A stretch of 64,000 nt of DNA from contig WTXI01000001.1 of NCBI GenBank assembly GCA_022376515.1, positions 1,426,001 through 1,490,000 of the forward strand. Direction: 5' to 3'. The DNA is from Lactifluus volemus (lineage: Eukaryota > Basidiomycota > Agaricomycetes > Russulales > Russulaceae). Below the pieces are notes generated by a model. The model was given only the letters and a program-made list of their open reading frames with translations. It ran no database searches and had not been told where the DNA came from. This document shows positions 46,056 to 55,733 of this stretch, piece after piece (the first letter of the stretch is position 1; the number at the start of each line of letters is the position of its first letter). A program made the position numbers and the translations under genes.

Positions 46056-46611
46056 ATGTCTTCCCCCAAATTGATTGAATTTTCATCACCATGCTCCCCA
46101 CGGTCTCCTGCACAGAACCACACAAGGCGCTGGACGCCCCCATCTGCAGGCCTTCCCACGCTACGATCTGATAGTCCAATCTTTGCTTCTTCATCTAGCG
46201 ACACAGAGGCTGCACAAAGCACGGAGTCAGATGGATGTGAGATGCCAACAAGGCCGGTGAGTGCGATGAGGTGCCCCGATCGTTGTGTCCCGCTCGCCCA
46301 TGCATTCCCGGCCGTCCGAGCGCTCCTTTGGCACTGGCGACTCACCACCCCTCATGCTGCCCTTTGAAGAGTCTACATGCGCCTCCATTGCCGATTCGGT
46401 GACCAACCACTCTGTCACATCGAGCAGCATGGCCGAGACTCCAGTCCATCTTCACGCATGGTGTGTTTTCTGTCCCCTTTGTCTAGTTCATCTCACAGCA
46501 TGCAATTCCTATGCTACCTGGCTTGACAGTACACCACATTACCTTGCTCATCAAAATTATTACTATGCTATTCATAATTCTCCCCCATGGTCATTCGCTG
46601 TAGATATATAG
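46056..46611 (+). CDS. Hypothetical Ser/Pro-rich protein (weak)
   Basis: Two adjoining frames read as one low-complexity protein if a single base is missing near 46269: MSSPKLIEFSSPCSPRSPAQ and SPIFASSSSDTEAAQSTESD in the first, SRSPMHSRPSERSFGTGDSP and ESTCASIADSVTNHSVTSSS in the second. No family was recognised and the opposite strand is also open over part of it. It lies within the 1.2 kb that interrupt the duplicated cassette. Treat as a possible gene only. Confidence 0.25.
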
Positions 46612-46796
46612 ATGAATTCACTACTAGATGATCCAACATTGCGCGTGCGTGTTCACTGTACTTGGAGCTTGGCCTGCTTAGCGGACTTCGAATTATTTTG
46701 ATCGGAGTGTTTGACCTGCGTGTGACACTGCGCGACACTGATGAAGTCGTGGTAGTGACGATGACCTGATACAATATAGTAGATAACTTGTCTTCC

Positions 46797-46935
46797 TCGT
46801 TCAATCCATTTCCTTCGAGCACAGCTACGTAGGACATGGTACGCGAATCAACGCAAACGGTGAATGTGAATAAAATGAACGAAAACAGTGGGTGAAGCAG
46901 CCCGACACACTCTACTCTCAAAGTGAACCCCGGGC
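46797..46935. repeat. Duplicate of 43154-43290 (spacer between WD40 gene and precursor)
   Basis: Shared blocks: CTACGTAGGACATGGTAC, ATGAACGAAAACAGT (ATGAATGAAAAACAGT in the original) and CTCAAAGTGAACCC. Together with 45411-45620 and 46947-47550 it shows that one segment (WD40 gene end, spacer, precursor gene, upstream region) was duplicated and later split by inserted DNA. Confidence 0.8.
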
Positions 46936-46946
46936 CGAGCCACTTT

Positions 46947-47289
46947 CTACTCTGCGATCTGGCGTTTGTAGACGCTGACGACACCGAAGGGAGCCGTTAC
47001 GGCTATCTCCTCTGCGATCTGGCATTTGTAGGTTAGCTCCTCTGCAATCTCCGCTGGCGGGCCCAGATATGAAGGCCAGGCTTACGGTACCGCTATCACG
47101 TTTGACGTAAGCCGCGATAGGATTAAACGGCGACAGGTCACGCTGAGCCACCGCATGCTGACGAGCCATCAACTTCGCGGTTATCAACATAGACTCAGCA
47201 CGCACATCCATAGGCAATGGAACTGCCGCAACGTTGACAACTGCAAAGAGCCCTACAAAGGCGAGTGCTACCAGGCGAGAGAAAGGCAT
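46947..47289 (-). CDS. Diverged paralogue of the Kex2-processed repeat precursor
   Basis: Signal peptide MPFSRLVALAFVGLFAVVNV and propeptide HAVAQRDLSPFNPIAAYVKR match the main precursor closely. My best model has exons 47289-47206, 47157-47091 and 47041-46947 (81 residues): a 48-nt GTGCGT...CGTCAG intron at the position of the sister-gene intron and a 49-nt GTACCG...TGCAG intron. It ends EELTYKC + QIAEEIAVTAPFGVVSVYKR + QIAE, that is one recognisable repeat and a truncated one. Both introns are uncertain; the first is open in frame and may be retained, and without the second the frame gives an unrelated Arg-rich tail ending at 46918. Either a divergent peptide gene with one product or a decaying copy. 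Confidence 0.6.
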
Positions 47290-47308
47290 TGAGAAAGTTG
47301 ATGGTGTA

Positions 47309-47550
47309 GTCGAAAAGTAGAATCGGGCTGTAAAGGTCGACCTGCGGCCTACAAGAAACAAAGGAAAATATCTATAAACAAATGGTCAGCACAATGGATA
47401 ACATAGTGGATGAGATGATTTACTGCGGGGGAGTGGGGGTTAGAAAAAAAGAGGGGGTGAACGTAGAAATGGGAGAGGCCTGACCTTTAAAGCATCGTGG
47501 TTTCCCTCGCAACCGACGCACCTCACGGCATCACACATTCCGGAGCGCTC
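47309..47550. repeat. Repeat-precursor upstream region, copy B
   Basis: This copy matches 44002-44280 over most of its length, including GGTCGACCTGCGGCCTAC, GGTTTCCCTCGCAACC and CCGGAGCGCTC, in front of the diverged paralogue. Conservation of the upstream region fits retained transcription of copy B, though recent duplication alone could explain it. Confidence 0.75.
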
Positions 47551-47571
47551 TTAAGCGAAGAGGAGAAGGCA

Positions 47572-47800
47572 TAGATAAAGTTGAAGGTGCTAAGTTGCAG
47601 TCGGAAGTAGAGTAGAATCGACCTCCGGCCTACACAAACGAAAGAGAAAAAGGTCTGTACTGTATAAAAGAATAGTCAGCTCAATTGATAACCTAGCCAG
47701 AATAACCTAGCCGACAGAACCACTTACTGTACACGGGGGAACAAGGGTAAGAAAAAAGATGAGGTGAGGTGGAAATTCATGTGAGGTCTATATTAGGGTG
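47572..47800 (-). pseudogene. Third copy: upstream region plus start codon only
   Basis: On the minus strand the familiar upstream block (TAGAGTAGAATCGACC, CCGGCCTACACAAACG) runs up to an ATGCCTTC that corresponds to the start of the precursor, but the signal peptide stops there and the sequence continues into the distal end of copy B. The coding part was deleted, leaving a promoter remnant. Confidence 0.6.
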
Positions 47801-47944
47801 ACTGTACTTGTCACCGCTAGTCGGGCGTCATGCGGTCCGGCGCAGAAGTTGATTGCTGTATTAATTCATTCCCATTACATAAACGTGAGGAAATCCAGGC
47901 GCTACACTTCTCACACACCACTCTAACAGCACAGCTTCACCACA

Positions 47945-50239
47945 ATGCCGGATTCACGGTTTACTCGTCTCAAGACCGATCCTCGTTTTCGCAGCCTTAA
48001 AAGATATGAAAATAAGGTTGCAGTAGATGACAGATTTAGTTCTGTGTTCTCTCAGACCAAGAAGCAGTCAAAGATTGGTATGGGATTTTTTTTTTTTCTT
48101 TTCGCTCTGATGCAAATGTGCATCATTTTAGGACGTGTGGACAAGTATGGTCGCCGGTTGTCTGACACTCAAGAAAATGAAAGTTTGCGTCGATTTTACC
48201 GCATTAATCCAGAGAACCAGCTCCCGTTCTCTACTGGTCCTGATTATGCTCGCGGCCAAGTGCTACTTGAGTCCTCAGACGAAGAGGAGGATGACAAGGA
48301 CATTTCGAGCAATGCCCAATGCAGCGATGACGAGCACGGCGAAGGTATTGTCACAAGTCTTGATGTTGACAGACCTATTCCTGTGCCAGACGGTGAAGAC
48401 GGTGAAGTTGACCTCGATGAAGATGATTGTGCAAGCGTGGAAGCACATGCTACATTGTCTTCGAAGACGGCCCATGAAGATGGGCAAGAAAGCTCACATA
48501 CGACACGTCGTATTGCTGTTGTCGACTTGGATTGGGACCATGTCCGCGCTATTCACTTGTACAAAGTCTTCAGCTCAGCTATGTCTCCCATCAAATCGCC
48601 CCCGTCTAAACCAACCGTTGTGTCTGTTCCATCTGTACGGGGTAAAGTCCTCAGCGTACGCATTTACCCGAGTAACTTTGGCTTGGAACGTATGGCTCAG
48701 GAAGAGGATGGCCCACCCATTGACCTTTTCAAGAAGAGGCAGGTGATCGACACCGAGGAGGTAAATGAGAGGACCGTCTATGAGACTGGCGATGCGGACG
48801 AGTACGACGAGGACGCGCTTAGAAGATACCAATTAGAGCGCTTGAGGTGTGTCCATCGTCCTCTGTAGGTGCATACGACATATATATGTGAACAGATACT
48901 ATTATGCCATCGTGGAATGTGACTCTATTCAGCTCGCCTCATATCTCTACTCTGAATTACATGGCGCTGAACTTGAGCGATCGGCAAACGTCCTGAATCT
49001 GAGTTTTGTTCCAGATGATATGACGTTCGAAGAAGAGTGGAGGTCATCTTGTCTCTAGTTCTCTCTTGGCCAACAGCTCATTGAATTGTGCTTCACAAAA
49101 CAGAGACCAGGCTACCGCTGCGGACGAAAGCACAAATTACCAACCACTCGACTTCTCGACAGATGTGAGGATATGTGCTGTAGGACGTTTGCCAGCTTAA
49201 TCACGCCTTATATAGGCTCTTCGACACTCGAAAGTGAAGCTAACATGGGATCAGGATGATCCGGAACGCGATCGTGTCACACGCAAGGCTCTCTCCCTCA
49301 AAGAGATCGAGGATAACGATTTTCATGCATACATCGCGTCTTCCTCTTCCTCCGACGATGGAACAGAATCGATGAAGAAAAGTATCGACCATAACGAATT
49401 ACGTGCACTCCTACTCGGGGGTGGAAGCAATGACTTGCCCGAAGGCTGGGCCGGTAGCAAGGCAGTAGAACTGGACAAGAATGGTGGTGATGTGGACATG
49501 GAGGTAACCTTCCGCCCTGCTCTTAGTGGTGGAAAAGACGAAGACGAAACAACACTTGGGAGGTACCAGCGCAGAATGCGAGAAAAGCGGAAGAAACGCA
49601 AGCGGGACTTGAAGGAGAAAATAAAAATGGACAAATCGCCTGTGGACGACTTTTTTGCCCGAAGTGAGGGAGAGGAAGACAGTGACGGTGTGCCAGTGTC
49701 AGCCAGGAGAGCCACCGGGGTGGAGCAACGAAGCGCAACCCACAAACCCTCCACCAAAGAAGAGCTTTCGTTACTTGTTGCTCCAGATCAACCCGATTCG
49801 GAACGAAAACATTTTGACATGACGGCAATCATCAAGGCGGAGAAGAGCGAAGGAAAGAGGCTCAAAGGAAGGAAGAAAAAAGCGGGCGTTGACAATGACA
49901 ATGAGTTGCAAGACGACTTCACTATCGATGTCACGGATGAGCGTTTCAGGGCGTTGCATGAAGACTACGCGTTCGCTATCGACCCTAGTAACCCCCGGTG
50001 AGTGGCCGTAGACGAGGTTTCCAGGGCTGGTTGTAATATGGTGTTTTAGCTTCAAGAAGACCAAGTCAATGTCGGCGTTGCTCCAAGAGCGGTCAAAACG
50101 GACGAATCTCGGGGGTGAGAGCCTCACAACTGAGCTAGTCCCAAAGAGTGGAACTGCACAAAGTTTAACAACTTTAGTAGAGAGGGTTAAGGGAAAAAAA
50201 ATAGTCAGTACAGGGGACGCTAAGCGGCGAAAGCTATGA
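47945..50239 (+). CDS. ESF1: Pre-rRNA processing protein Esf1
   Basis: Six exons (47945-48077, 48132-48846, 48896-49042, 49104-49164, 49216-49997, 50050-50239) give 675 residues with no break. MPDSRFTRLKTDPRFRSLKR and DKYGRRLSDTQENESLRRFY open the ESF1 N-terminus; acidic runs (SSDEEEDDKD) follow, then the RRM-like region RRIAVVDLDWDHVRAIHLYK through YYYAIVECDSIQLASYLYSE, a Lys-rich segment (RMREKRKKRKRDLKEKIK) and the C-terminal NUC153 motif DERFRALHEDYAFAIDPSNP then RFKKTKSMSALLQERSKR. It acts in the nucleolus in 18S rRNA maturation. The first intron is open in frame and carries a poly-T run. Confidence 0.92.
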
Positions 50240-50380
50240 GGTGGCTTATACAAGTACTGTACTTCGAGACAGGTGCATGGGTTACTCGGCTGTGTTGCCA
50301 GGTACAAAAGTAATACATTGGGATAATTTCACAATTCTGTAGTTGACTTGATTCAAATGCTCGTCAATCCCTCAATCCGC

Positions 50381-51291
50381 TCAAGAAATCTTTGCTTTGG
50401 AGAAATCCAGCTCCGGATGGGCAAGTTGGAATTTCCGTAAGGCCTAGGATCAAATTCGAAGCCATCAAGGAACGGCTGACGGATAGACACGCGCGTTTCG
50501 TACCTCCTGCTTTTTAATCTCATCAGATGTGGGCTTTCCAAGTTGCTAGGGAGAGGGAAATTCAGTAATGTCAGAGGATCTCTAACAGATGGCAGACCTT
50601 CTGCTGATTATCGAACTTCAGGTAGGTAAGCATAAGCACGCGAATGTTAGAGTCAGTCTAAGACGAACCATCATCTTCTCAACCATTCCTCTAGGGTGTT
50701 CGTCAGATGTCGAGGCATGTAAGAGATGATTAGGGTTGACTGACCTTGTCTCGCCATCAAGATCGCTGAGTTTACTATTCTCCGGTTGGATTTTCTTCGT
50801 ATCGACTTTGGGATGATGTGTGAGGACATTTTCCCACCACTGCATCTTGTTCACTTTCTCGAGGTGAAGCTCGACAGATGACTGGTCCTCTGAGATATGT
50901 ATTAAAGCCAATGCAAGCTTTCAGGAGCGAGTGCGCTAACCGAGTGTCCAAGTGCTCTCTTCGATTTTGACGTCTTGACAGAGCTCACCAGCCATGATGG
51001 GATCGTTGCCTTTAAGCCCAACACTGAGATGCTTCTTTGCGATCAGAACGGAAAGTTCACGAGCCCTCGTCCCTTTGGGAACGGGTACCACGATGTCAAC
51101 ATCTTGCAGAGACTGTTTCCAAGAATAGGGCAAGGCTAGGAAGGGTTTCAGTGGGAGGATAGAGGCACTGTAGAAAAACTGGATCTACCTGCTTGCTCAT
51201 CTGCCTCACGCTGACGGTCAGCCTTGTCACGAATTTCCCTTTCCTCTGGGGATAATTTATCGTAATCGTCTTGAGTATCTACAGATGACAT
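50381..51291 (-). CDS. NUDC: Nuclear movement protein NudC (CS domain)
   Basis: About seven exons on the minus strand. [20 protein letters not shown] leads to the CS/p23-like domain: [60 protein letters not shown], then [20 protein letters not shown]. The tail [33 protein letters not shown] and [14 protein letters not shown] ends with [18 protein letters not shown] is an 18-nt exon. NudC is an Hsp90 co-chaperone that stabilises dynein regulators and supports nuclear migration in hyphae. Its start lies 121 bp from the divergent SUMO ligase gene. Confidence 0.92.
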
Positions 51292-51412
51292 GTTGGCGGG
51301 TGAAAGAGTGGGTCACGTGGGTGTTTACTATTGTGTATTTTCCCAAAGCCCAAACGCCGCCCATCATGGCAAAAGCAAGGTCTGCCGTCTCATCCTGTCC
51401 TCTGCCTTTGTC
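51292..51412. promoter_or_regulatory. Compact divergent promoter NUDC / SIZ-type SUMO ligase
   Basis: The two start codons are 121 bp apart. The interval includes GGTCACGTGGGTG, a CACGTG palindrome, near its left end. Shared control is inferred from the layout. Confidence 0.4.
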
Positions 51413-53931
51413 ATGTCTGCCACCGATCCTTGGGTTGATTTCGAAGTATGCTTCCCTCTTTCCTTGTGCATCCCACGCACTATTTTGATCATCACCTCAC
51501 AGACTCTCAAGGTCAATGTAAGACTTAATACCGTCGACAGACTTAAGCAGATCATCGTAGGATTCAATGATGAGTGCTGGACAATGCTCAGCAAGTCTGG
51601 CAAGAAGCAGGATCTCATAAACCGCATACTACATTCTCTCGATGAATGGCGCACGTCGAGCAACATAGAAAAGTGGAATAAGGCTCGAAGCGTCTTATAC
51701 CAAGTCCGCAATTCGGGCATGTGAGTTGAACTACCTCTCATCATCCTTGCGTGGGGTTGTCCCCTTGCATTTTTTTCCGATATCTCGCCCATCGTTAACT
51801 CTCGACTATGTTCCTCAGGTGGAGGGGCCATGCACATTCTGCTTCAGGGCTTATGGCTTCCCCATCCGCGAATTCTTATCCCGGAGCTCCTCCCGTCAAC
51901 CGGCCCTATATGGGTACCACGGCTGGCTCGAGCAATCCTCCTCGCTACGATTCCTTTACTTCTTCCTCTCGCAATCCTACTCTTCCTATACCAACACCCG
52001 TCCCTCATACGAATGTCCCAGCAGCTCCACCCAGAGCCGGTAGATTCCCTTTTTTAAATTGTTTAGGATGCTGCAAAGTCACTAACTTCTGTATTGTGTA
52101 GCCATCCGATTCAAACCTTCACCATTCTTCCTCGTTGACCAGCCCGTGTCGACTATTGCAGAGTGTCCCGGTATGTCCCGCCTCCTTGCCAACATTGCAC
52201 GCCCCCCTCATAGCCCCCAGAGTCCTCTAGTTCCGGCGACCGTCGTCAGCAAGTTCTATTATTCGCCCTTAACGCTGATCAAATCGCAAAGCTGAACTCA
52301 TCAGAGTACGTCCCCATTTCCCAAGGATCGTTATGTGCGCCTTTTCATTTGCGTTTCAGCCCGAAGTACGAGCTTCGTCTGTATTGCACTTCTTCCTCGT
52401 ACTTTGCTCGGGGTTCGGCAGGCCTTCGTTTTGGAGGCAACCCTTGCCCTATCGAATTTCCTCCTACTTGTGAGATCAGGGTCAATCAGGTTCAGATCAC
52501 TGCAAGTACGAAGGGGTTAAAGAAGAAGCCGGGAACTGCACCTCCAGCCCTCCTCGGAAAATCCGTCAGAGAGTCCATTGGACATCAGAATCGCATAGAG
52601 ATGGTCTATGTCAATAGCCAAACGAATAGCAACCAGGCTCCTCCTCCTCCGAAGGTGCGTTTTCCCCTTCAGTGTACGGGCAGCTGATCACATGTTTCAA
52701 TAGAAGTATTATATAGTCGTCATGTTGGTCCAGGTCACTACCGTAAATCAGTTAATTGAGAAAGTCAAGAAGGGCAAGTTTAAGAGCCGTGAGGACGTCC
52801 TAACCCAACGTGCGTGCCCTCATTTTCAATATAAGCCTCGTACTCAACCTACGTAGGGAAGCAAGCTGTAAAAGTCGAAGAGGATGATATTGTCGCCGGT
52901 CCTCAAAAAACGTCTTTGAAATGCCCTGTAAATGTTCCCGCCATTCATTGAGTTACGTCTTTAAACATTCCACTTATAGCTAAGTTATGGCCGTATCAAG
53001 ACGCCATGTCGTTCCTCGCAATGCGTTCACGTACAGTGCTTCGATGCCTTGTCTTGGTATTCTTTGAATGAGCAGACGACGACGTGGTCCTGCCCAATAT
53101 GTGAGAGATCCATCAATCCCGAGGAGTTAATAGTTGATGGGTATGTCGATTATGCCATCCATATCTCCCCTCACTGATAAGTGCGCAGATACTTCAACTC
53201 CATTTTGGAAAGCACACCAGACACCGTTGAAGACGTCATTGTGGAGGCGGACGGAGAGTGGCACACATCTGATGACAGATACGCTTCCGGTGCTTGGAAG
53301 AAAAATCACAAATCTGCACTGTCGCTCGCTAGTCCTACGCCCCAACCAACAAATCAAGCAACACAGCAGCGGCTCCTTTCGGTCATGTGTATGACACCCT
53401 GGCTCAGGAAATGAGCCAAAATCCGGGGGATGTCGTTGTCCTAGATTCTGAGGAAGAGGACGAGGGTGAAGTTAAACGAGAATTGTCACCATCACGCCCC
53501 TCTCCAATGAACGGACTTCTGGGCACGCAGGTGATAGACCTCACCTTGGAATCCGATGAGGAGAGCGTATCAGGACGGAGTTTGGGGAGGAAACGGAAAG
53601 CAGAGGTCGACCCGAACTCCCCACAGATGATATTTGGAAGAAATCCCGGATTGGAGACCCGCTAAATGCTTCGACGGTGACACGGACTATGAATGGTAAT
53701 GTCACCAATTCTGCCTCGGACGTCTTTGTCTCGGGTAGTAACTATGGTGCAAGACACTATGTGAACGGCGCTTCTTTGCAGCATCGACCTGATGGTGCAC
53801 CATACGCGCCCGTTTCACACACTAGTTCGCCGTACACAGCTCCTTACTTTCCCCAGTCCTCACGGATGGTGACGCCATCTTCTGGGCAATTTGGACCGCA
53901 GGTATCACATAGGGCAGGGTATTATTCTTAA
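51413..53931 (+). CDS. SIZ1: SUMO E3 ligase of the SIZ/PIAS family
   Basis: Many short exons. The start MSATDPWVDFE (33-nt exon) is followed by a SAP domain (TVDRLKQIIVGFNDECWTML, SKSGKKQDLINRIL), a PINIT domain (KYELRLYCTSSSYFARGSAG, CPIEFPPTCEIRVNQVQITA, STKGLKKKPGTAPPALLG) and an SP-RING (LKCPLSYGRIKTPCRSSQCV, HVQCFDAL, WSCPICERSINPEELIVDGY) with the Cys/His set. A SUMO-interacting motif, VIDLTLESDEE, and acidic DVVVLDSEEEDEGE lie in the tail. Two single bases are missing near 53380 and 53621, after which the tail (TDDIWKKSRIGDPLNASTV) runs to the stop at 53931. It transfers SUMO from Ubc9 to nuclear substrates. Confidence 0.9.
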
Positions 53932-54157
53932 TTTGAGGAAATGTTATCATAGGTGTCCTGTATGTAGTCGTGTGAAGTGAAACCAAAAACTCGGAGTTTT
54001 TCGGATTTTAGGGAATTCCCGGGTAGCCGGAGACAGCCGTGGCCAAAGAGGCCAAACGAATCTTTTTTCACAGCTTGCCTTCAACTTGTCCCTCCCCATC
54101 CATCATCGTCATCACCTTTCTTTTCCTCTCCTTCCTCTCCTCTTTATAATAACAAAA

Positions 54158-55484
54158 ATGGCCGATGCCAAGAAGGTCAAGTCCCCTAAGGATTTCGCTA
54201 GTACGTTTTCTACCTTGCATCTTTCGCCGTTGCCAGTTGCTTACCTGGCTTTTTTCCTCAGTCGACTTTCTTATGGGAGGTGTCTCTGCCGTACGTTTAT
54301 CCCTATATTTCTTGTAACCTCATGCATTTTTAAGTTCACCCCCTCTAGGCTGTGGCCAAGACATCTGCTGCACCCATAGAGCGCATCAAGCTACTGGTTC
54401 AGAATCAGGATGAGATGGTTCGTCACGTTTCCTACTTCCTTATTCGCCTAGCTCACCCCTCCCCTTTTCTGTAGATCAAGCAGGGTCGTCTCTCACATCC
54501 ATACAAGGGCGTCGTCGATTGCTTTGCCCGCACGTACAGGGATGAGGGTCTTCTCTCATTGTGGCGTGGCAATACAGCCAACGTCATTCGTTACTTCCCT
54601 ACGCAGGCGTTGAACTTTGCTTTCAGTGCGTTGTCCTGTCCTTCGTCTAAATGCCTCTGACGTGGCAATGTAGAGGACTACTTCAAGTCCTTATTCGGCT
54701 TTAAGAAGAACGAAGGCTACTGGACGTGGTTCGCCGGCAATGTTGCCTCTGGTGGTGCTGCTGGTGCATCCTCGTTGCTCTTTGTTTACTCCCTCGATTA
54801 TGCTCGTACGCGTCTTGCGAACGATGCCAAATCAGCTAAGGGTGGAGGGGCTCGTCAGTTCAATGGCCTTGTTGACGTCTACAGGAAGACTCTTGCATCA
54901 GACGGCCTCGCTGGCCTGTATCGTGGTTTCGTTCCCTCGGTTGTTGGCATCATTGTGTACCGTGGTCTCTACTTCGGTGTCTATGACTCCCTCAGTTCGT
55001 GTTATTTGCTGTTGTTCACTCATCTCAATACTAACCTCCGGTTAAGAACCTGTTGTTCTTGTCGGTGCACTTCAGGGCTCATTCCTGGCTTCCTTCATGC
55101 TCGGCTGGGGTGTTACTATCGGGGCTGGTCTTGCTTCGTACCCTCTGGACACCATTCGTCGTCGCATGATGATGACTTCAGGATCTGCCGTACACTACAA
55201 GTCGATGTTTGATGCTGGTTCACAGGTTTGTTCTGTTTTGTAGTTTTGGCTACTGGGCACCTCATTAATCTGCTTTTAGATCATCGCCAAGGAGGGTACC
55301 AAGTCACTCTTCAAGGGTGCTGGTGCCAACATCCTTCGTGGTGTTGCTGGTGCTGGTGTGTTGTCGCTCTATGATAAGCTTCAACAAGTCATGTTCGGCA
55401 AGGTTTATTCTGGTGGTATGTAATTACGTTTCTGGTGTGGCTATCCATCTCTTAGTTTAAAATACTTTTTCAGGTTCCGGTTGA
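54158..55484 (+). CDS. AAC: Mitochondrial ADP/ATP carrier
   Basis: About eight exons without a frame break. The three mitochondrial-carrier repeats are visible: [20 protein letters not shown] then [32 protein letters not shown] then [40 protein letters not shown] then [16 protein letters not shown] is the nucleotide-carrier signature. Also typical are [20 protein letters not shown] and [20 protein letters not shown]. It exchanges cytosolic ADP for matrix ATP across the inner membrane. The C-terminal residues GSG come from a tiny last exon. The long pyrimidine-rich leader (CTTTCTTTTCCTCTCC...) suits a highly expressed gene. Confidence 0.95.
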
Positions 55485-55733
55485 GCGCCCAGCCACTCAC
55501 AAAAGCAGGTTCTTTCCGAGAATCGTCACTAGTTCTCTTTTTATATTGCATGACTTTCATCCTAGAGTTGCGATTATATCTTTTCTTTAGTGACGTACCT
55601 TAGTTTTGCGTGTGGACACGCTATCCTCGTCATCCGCGCAAATACACTTTGATTGGCCCAATCTAAAAAATTCATGTTATCTACCCTTTTAATAATGAGT
55701 CGTGTGATGTGACTGGTGAAACTGAACCGATGC

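Noticed and set aside
54158..55484. Phosphate or dicarboxylate carrier identity
   Set aside because: The RRRMMM signature and overall repeats are specific to ADP/ATP carriers.
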